DNA of 64,000 nt from Enterococcus moraviensis ATCC BAA-383 (lineage in GTDB: Bacteria; Bacillota; Bacilli; Lactobacillales; Enterococcaceae). Location of the stretch: contig NZ_ASWB01000003.1 of assembly GCF_000407445.1 (NCBI RefSeq), positions 1 through 64,000 on the forward strand. The letters are read 5' to 3'. Positions within the stretch are counted from its first letter, which is position 1. Every line of letters starts with the position of its first letter. The translations under genes were made by a program, and so were the position numbers. This document shows positions 60,594-64,000 of the stretch, one piece after another. The notes below the pieces were generated by a model that worked only from the letters and a program-made list of their open reading frames with translations, was not told the DNA's origin and searched no databases.

Positions 60594-61112
60594 TTATTTA
60601 GACTTATCCAATGATTGGTTTACACCTAAAACATTCACACGTTGTGAATCAACTGGTCCGATTTTAAGTCCTGTGATATTTTGTTTGATTATAGCACGGA
60701 CTTGGGTATTTTTCATATTTCTACTCGTCGCGATTCGCTCGACTTGTGTCATTGCCGCTTCAATTGAAATTTCAGGATCGATACCGCTCGCTGATGCTGT
60801 AACCAAATCAATAGGAACTTCTTTTACGTCAAGTTCTTGTACACGTTTCTCAATACGATTTTTTTGTTCTTTCGATACAGGTGATAGTTGGCTCACTTTT
60901 TCAGGACGTCCATGGAGATATTTTTCTTCTGAGAAGGATTGTCCAATCAATTTTGACCCTGTGATACCTGTTTCATCCTTGATTAAACTGCCATTTGCTT
61001 GGGCTGGAAATAATACTTGACCAACGGCTGTTACTGCTACAGTATAAATGGCACCGCAGATTATCGTAAATAATAAAATACTTTTTAGTGAAGCGATCAT
61101 TATTTTTTTCAT
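60594..61112 (-). CDS. kdpC: Potassium-transporting ATPase subunit C
   Basis: A 172-aa protein with one N-terminal membrane helix (SILLFTIICGAIYTVAVTAVGQVLFPAQANGSL) and an outside-facing domain containing GSKLIGQSF, RPEKVSQLSPVS, ASASGIDPEISIEAAMTQVERIATSRN. It is an assembly and ATP-affinity subunit of the Kdp P-type pump. It is separated from kdpB by a structured 145-bp spacer, unlike the usual tight spacing. Confidence 0.93.
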   Translation of the reverse strand: MKKIMIASLKSILLFTIICGAIYTVAVTAVGQVLFPAQANGSLIKDETGITGSKLIGQSFSEEKYLHGRPEKVSQLSPVSKEQKNRIEKRVQELDVKEVPIDLVTASASGIDPEISIEAAMTQVERIATSRNMKNTQVRAIIKQNITGLKIGPVDSQRVNVLGVNQSLDKSK

Positions 61113-61139
61113 GAGATTTTCTCCTTAATTTTAAAGATG

Positions 61140-61238
61140 AATAGGCTCGTTTAGTCTTGACAGAAAAATAGCAAAAATAGAGAATGGTGCTCTCTGCCAT
61201 ACTCTATTTTTATCTTTTTTCCGAAAGACTAGCCTATG
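61140..61238 (-). other. Structured spacer between kdpB and kdpC
   Basis: Nested inverted repeats. Outer: ATAGGCTAGTCTT with AAGACT-AAACG-AGCCTAT. Inner: AATAGAGTATGG-8-CCATTCTCTATT followed by TTTTG on the minus strand. The inner hairpin looks like an intrinsic terminator inside the operon, the outer pairing could compete with it. It may set kdpAB against kdpCDE levels. Confidence 0.6.
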
Positions 61239-61257
61239 AACCTAGGGTAAGTAACGT

Positions 61258-63318
61258 TTAGTACAAAACGAGTGTCAATAGAACATCGATTACTTTAATC
61301 GCAATAAACGGTGCTACCACGCCACCCAACCCGTAAACAAGTAAATTATGGCTTAGAATTTTACTGGCTGGTTTTTCTTTATAGGAAACACCTTTTAACG
61401 CCAATGGGATCAACGCTACGATGATTATGGCATTGTAGATGATCGCAGATAAAATTGCGCTTGTCGGGCTTGTTAGTTTCATGATATTCAATGCATTCAA
61501 AGCTGGATAGATGCTGAAAAACAAAACTGGGATGATCGCAAAATATTTTGCAATATCATTGGCAATACTGAATGTTGTCAATGCACCACGCGTCATCAAT
61601 AATTGTTTCCCAATCTTGACGATACTGATCAATTTGGTTGGGCTGGAATCTAAATCGATCATATTTCCTGCTTCTTTGGCGGCTTGTGTTCCAGTATTCA
61701 TGGCCACCGCAACATCTGCTTGGGCTAATGCTGGTGCATCGTTTGTTCCGTCACCTGTCATGGCAACAAGATGTCCTTTTTCTTGGTAGTCACGAATCAA
61801 ACTCATTTTATTTTCTGGTGTTGCTTCTGCTAAGAAATCATCCACGCCTGCTTCAGCGGCAATTGCTGCTGCAGTCATTGGATTGTCGCCTGTAATCATG
61901 ATCGTTTTGATCCCCATTTTTCGTAGGTCTTCAAATTTTTCTTTCACACCATTTTTGACGATATCTTTTAAATAAATCACGCCGAATACTTGATTATTTT
62001 TGACTACAACTAAAGGTGTCCCACCTTCGTTTGCAACACGTTGAACGATCGTATCACATTCTTCTGGATAGCGATTGCCTTTTTCCTCTACATATTGTTT
62101 CATCGTGTCTGCAGCACCTTTGCGAATTTCATCCCCTTGATAATTGATGCCGCTCATCCGCGTTTTTGCTGTAAACTCGATAAATTCAACCTCTACCTGA
62201 TTTAATTCTCGACCACGGATGTCAAATTGTTCTTTGGCTAAAATAACGATACTGCGTCCTTCTGCCGTTTCATCTGCTAAAGAGGACAGTTGAGCAGCAT
62301 CTGCTAAGTCATATTCGCTGATACCTGTCACTGGAATAAATTCACTTGCTCGACGATTGCCTAGCGTGATAGTACCTGTTTTGTCCAATAATAAAATATC
62401 TACGTCTCCTGCGGCTTCGATTGCCCGTCCACTCATTGCAATCACGTTTTCCTTGTTTAAGCGGCTCATTCCGGCAATTCCTATAGAAGAAACCAATGCA
62501 CCGATAGTCGTTGGCGCTAAGCAAACAAGTAAAGCGATGATCGTTGTTAACGCTAGAGCAGAACCATTTCCGACCAGTTCACTTGAAAATTTTGTAAAAG
62601 GAATTAATGTGGCTGAAACAACTAGAAAAATAATCGTCAACATAATCAAAATAATTTGGAGCCCAATTTCATTCGGTGTTTTTTTCCGTTCAGTTCCTTC
62701 TACCATAGAAATCATTTTATCTAAAAAGGATTCGCCATTTTCAGCTGTCACTTTAATCACTAAATAATCTGAAACAACGGTTGTTCCACCAGTAACAGCA
62801 CTACGGTCACCACCAGACTCACGAATAACAGGAGCTGATTCCCCTGTTATTGCACTTTCATCCACCGAAGCCGCACCATCGATCACATCGCCATCCATTG
62901 GAATTTGTTCGTTTGCCGCTACATAAACAAGATCTCCTTTTTTTAGTTCAGAGGACTTGATTTGAGTGAATTTTTTTGCCGTAGCGTCTTCGATTGAAGC
63001 AACTTTATGTGCGGTAACTTCTTTCTTCGCTTGTTTTAAACTTTCTGCCTGAGCTTTTCCCCGACCTTCTGCGATTGCTTCAGCAAAGTTAGCAAATAAA
63101 ATCGTCAGCCATAAAATAATGGCAATCGCTAAAATAAAGAATGGCTCTGCATCTGTATAGCCAGCAAAGGTTAAAACGTACAAAATCGTCGTTAAAATAG
63201 CGCCCAGATAAACAACTAACATCACTGGGTTTTTTAATTGAATCGTTGGTGCTAGTTTTTTGAAAGACAATTTGAAAGCCTCTATATAAACATTGCGTTT
63301 ACTTTGTGTATTTTTCAC
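61258..63318 (-). CDS. kdpB: Potassium-transporting P-type ATPase subunit B
   Basis: A 686-aa P-type ATPase. [32 protein letters not shown] (membrane core with the CLAPTTIG motif), phosphorylation site [12 protein letters not shown] (~315), nucleotide-binding KGAAD, hinge [25 protein letters not shown]. It hydrolyses ATP to drive potassium uptake through KdpA. It follows kdpA by 19 bases. Confidence 0.95.
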   Translation of the reverse strand: MKNTQSKRNVYIEAFKLSFKKLAPTIQLKNPVMLVVYLGAILTTILYVLTFAGYTDAEPFFILAIAIILWLTILFANFAEAIAEGRGKAQAESLKQAKKEVTAHKVASIEDATAKKFTQIKSSELKKGDLVYVAANEQIPMDGDVIDGAASVDESAITGESAPVIRESGGDRSAVTGGTTVVSDYLVIKVTAENGESFLDKMISMVEGTERKKTPNEIGLQIILIMLTIIFLVVSATLIPFTKFSSELVGNGSALALTTIIALLVCLAPTTIGALVSSIGIAGMSRLNKENVIAMSGRAIEAAGDVDILLLDKTGTITLGNRRASEFIPVTGISEYDLADAAQLSSLADETAEGRSIVILAKEQFDIRGRELNQVEVEFIEFTAKTRMSGINYQGDEIRKGAADTMKQYVEEKGNRYPEECDTIVQRVANEGGTPLVVVKNNQVFGVIYLKDIVKNGVKEKFEDLRKMGIKTIMITGDNPMTAAAIAAEAGVDDFLAEATPENKMSLIRDYQEKGHLVAMTGDGTNDAPALAQADVAVAMNTGTQAAKEAGNMIDLDSSPTKLISIVKIGKQLLMTRGALTTFSIANDIAKYFAIIPVLFFSIYPALNALNIMKLTSPTSAILSAIIYNAIIIVALIPLALKGVSYKEKPASKILSHNLLVYGLGGVVAPFIAIKVIDVLLTLVLY

Positions 63319-63337
63319 TTGTTTCCCCTTCTTTGCT

Positions 63338-64000
63338 TTATTTTGTCATAAAGTGTTCTGCGATTGGTCCTAATGCCATTGAAGGCAAGAAACTTAGCGC
63401 GCCAATCACTAAAATCACAATGATCAACATCGTTACAAACGTTGCATTGGTCGTTGAAAGTGTACCTGACCCGGTTGCAACTATTTTCTTTTTCCCTAAA
63501 TTAGAGGCTAAATAAATCACGGCTAACATTGGGATAAAACGGGAAAGAATCATAATGATTCCACCCAGAATATTCATGAATGTCGTATCAGTGGTTAAGC
63601 CTGCAAAAGCACTTCCGTTGTTATTCGCTAATGAAGAAAAACCATAGAGAATCTCTGAAAAACCATGTGGGCCTTGATTGGTTAACCAGGACATTGCTTG
63701 TGGATTCAAGACAAACAACATCGTTCCGATCAAGGTCAATAACAACGGCGTTAAGATCACTAGGCAAGCCATTTTCATATCGAAAGGTTCGATTTTTTTT
63801 CCTAGATATTCGGGTGTTCTTCCGACTAATAAGCCCGCAATAAAAACAGCAAGCAAGATAAAAACGATCATTCCATAGAGCCCACTACCCGCACCACCAA
63901 AGATAATCTCACCTAGTTGCATCAAGAACATTGGAATCAATCCGCCAAGTGGTGTGAAGCTATCCAGCATAGCATTGATAGAACCGTTGGAAGCAGCTGT
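63338..64000 (-). CDS. kdpA: Potassium-transporting ATPase subunit A (C-terminal part, cut by window edge)
   Basis: The reading frame is open to the right edge. The visible ~220 residues match the C-terminal half of Kdp[44 protein letters not shown], the selectivity-filter repeat [14 protein letters not shown] and [17 protein letters not shown]. It forms the potassium channel of the pump. The first part, any kdpF, and the operon promoter (possibly with a c-di-AMP switch as known in some Bacillus) lie outside the window. Confidence 0.92.
   Translation of the reverse strand, partial: TAASNGSINAMLDSFTPLGGLIPMFLMQLGEIIFGGAGSGLYGMIVFILLAVFIAGLLVGRTPEYLGKKIEPFDMKMACLVILTPLLLTLIGTMLFVLNPQAMSWLTNQGPHGFSEILYGFSSLANNNGSAFAGLTTDTTFMNILGGIIMILSRFIPMLAVIYLASNLGKKKIVATGSGTLSTTNATFVTMLIIVILVIGALSFLPSMALGPIAEHFMTK

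Overview
The window looks like a chromosomal segment of a low-GC Gram-positive coccus, most probably an Enterococcus. The basis is two full WxL cell-surface loci with DUF916/DUF3324 partners and small LPXTG proteins, Mga-type regulators, many PTS sugar systems with cre-like sites, AGGAGG ribosome sites and AT-rich intergenic DNA. The species cannot be named from the sequence alone. No rRNA, tRNA or CRISPR array was recognised.

Layout. 1-12.3 kb is carbohydrate uptake. It holds the start of a glucose/maltose-type PTS EIIC (cut by the left edge), an ascorbate-type PTS operon with a split transketolase and its own PRD/EIIA regulator, and a GH1 + PTS EIIBC + GH65 phosphorylase operon behind a promoter that carries a cre-like site, with an AraC regulator upstream. 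12.7-19.6 kb holds a stress-type SDR, a LemA/TPM pair, a cellobiose-type EIIC with a GntR regulator and a perfect 36-bp operator, a decayed GH1 copy, an FMN reductase and a TraX-like protein. 20-29.9 kb is WxL locus 1, with six WxL proteins, one LPXTG protein, a DUF916 protein and a winged-helix regulator. 30-31.5 kb is a tyrosine recombinase gene flanked by exact 25-bp inverted repeats. 31.7-40.4 kb holds an Mga-like regulator, a dead IS3-family element, an intact GH1 gene, an ABC pair, a HEAT-repeat protein and a second Mga-like regulator. 41-48.8 kb is WxL locus 2. 49.6-53.6 kb is a group of reductase and quinone/nitro detoxification genes. 53.8-57 kb holds a MacB-type ABC pair and glycerate kinase. 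57.2-64 kb is the kdp potassium-uptake operon with its KdpDE sensor, cut by the right edge inside kdpA.

The strongest candidate for an undescribed system is at 30.0-31.5 kb. The recombinase segment contains a good sigma-A promoter pointing outward across one inverted repeat. As read, it faces the Mga-like regulator at 31.67 kb. Inversion would point it at the winged-helix regulator that heads WxL locus 1. This looks like a self-contained DNA-inversion switch that chooses between two regulators of a cell-surface region.

Other unusual points: a signal peptidase I homologue in WxL locus 2 lacks both catalytic residues. A family of hairpin repeats has at least three near-full copies and one fragment, and one copy sits inside the dead transposase. 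A decayed GH1 copy shows a deletion between short repeats. One 15-bp operator type is shared by two flavin-reductase units. A long structured spacer lies between kdpB and kdpC.
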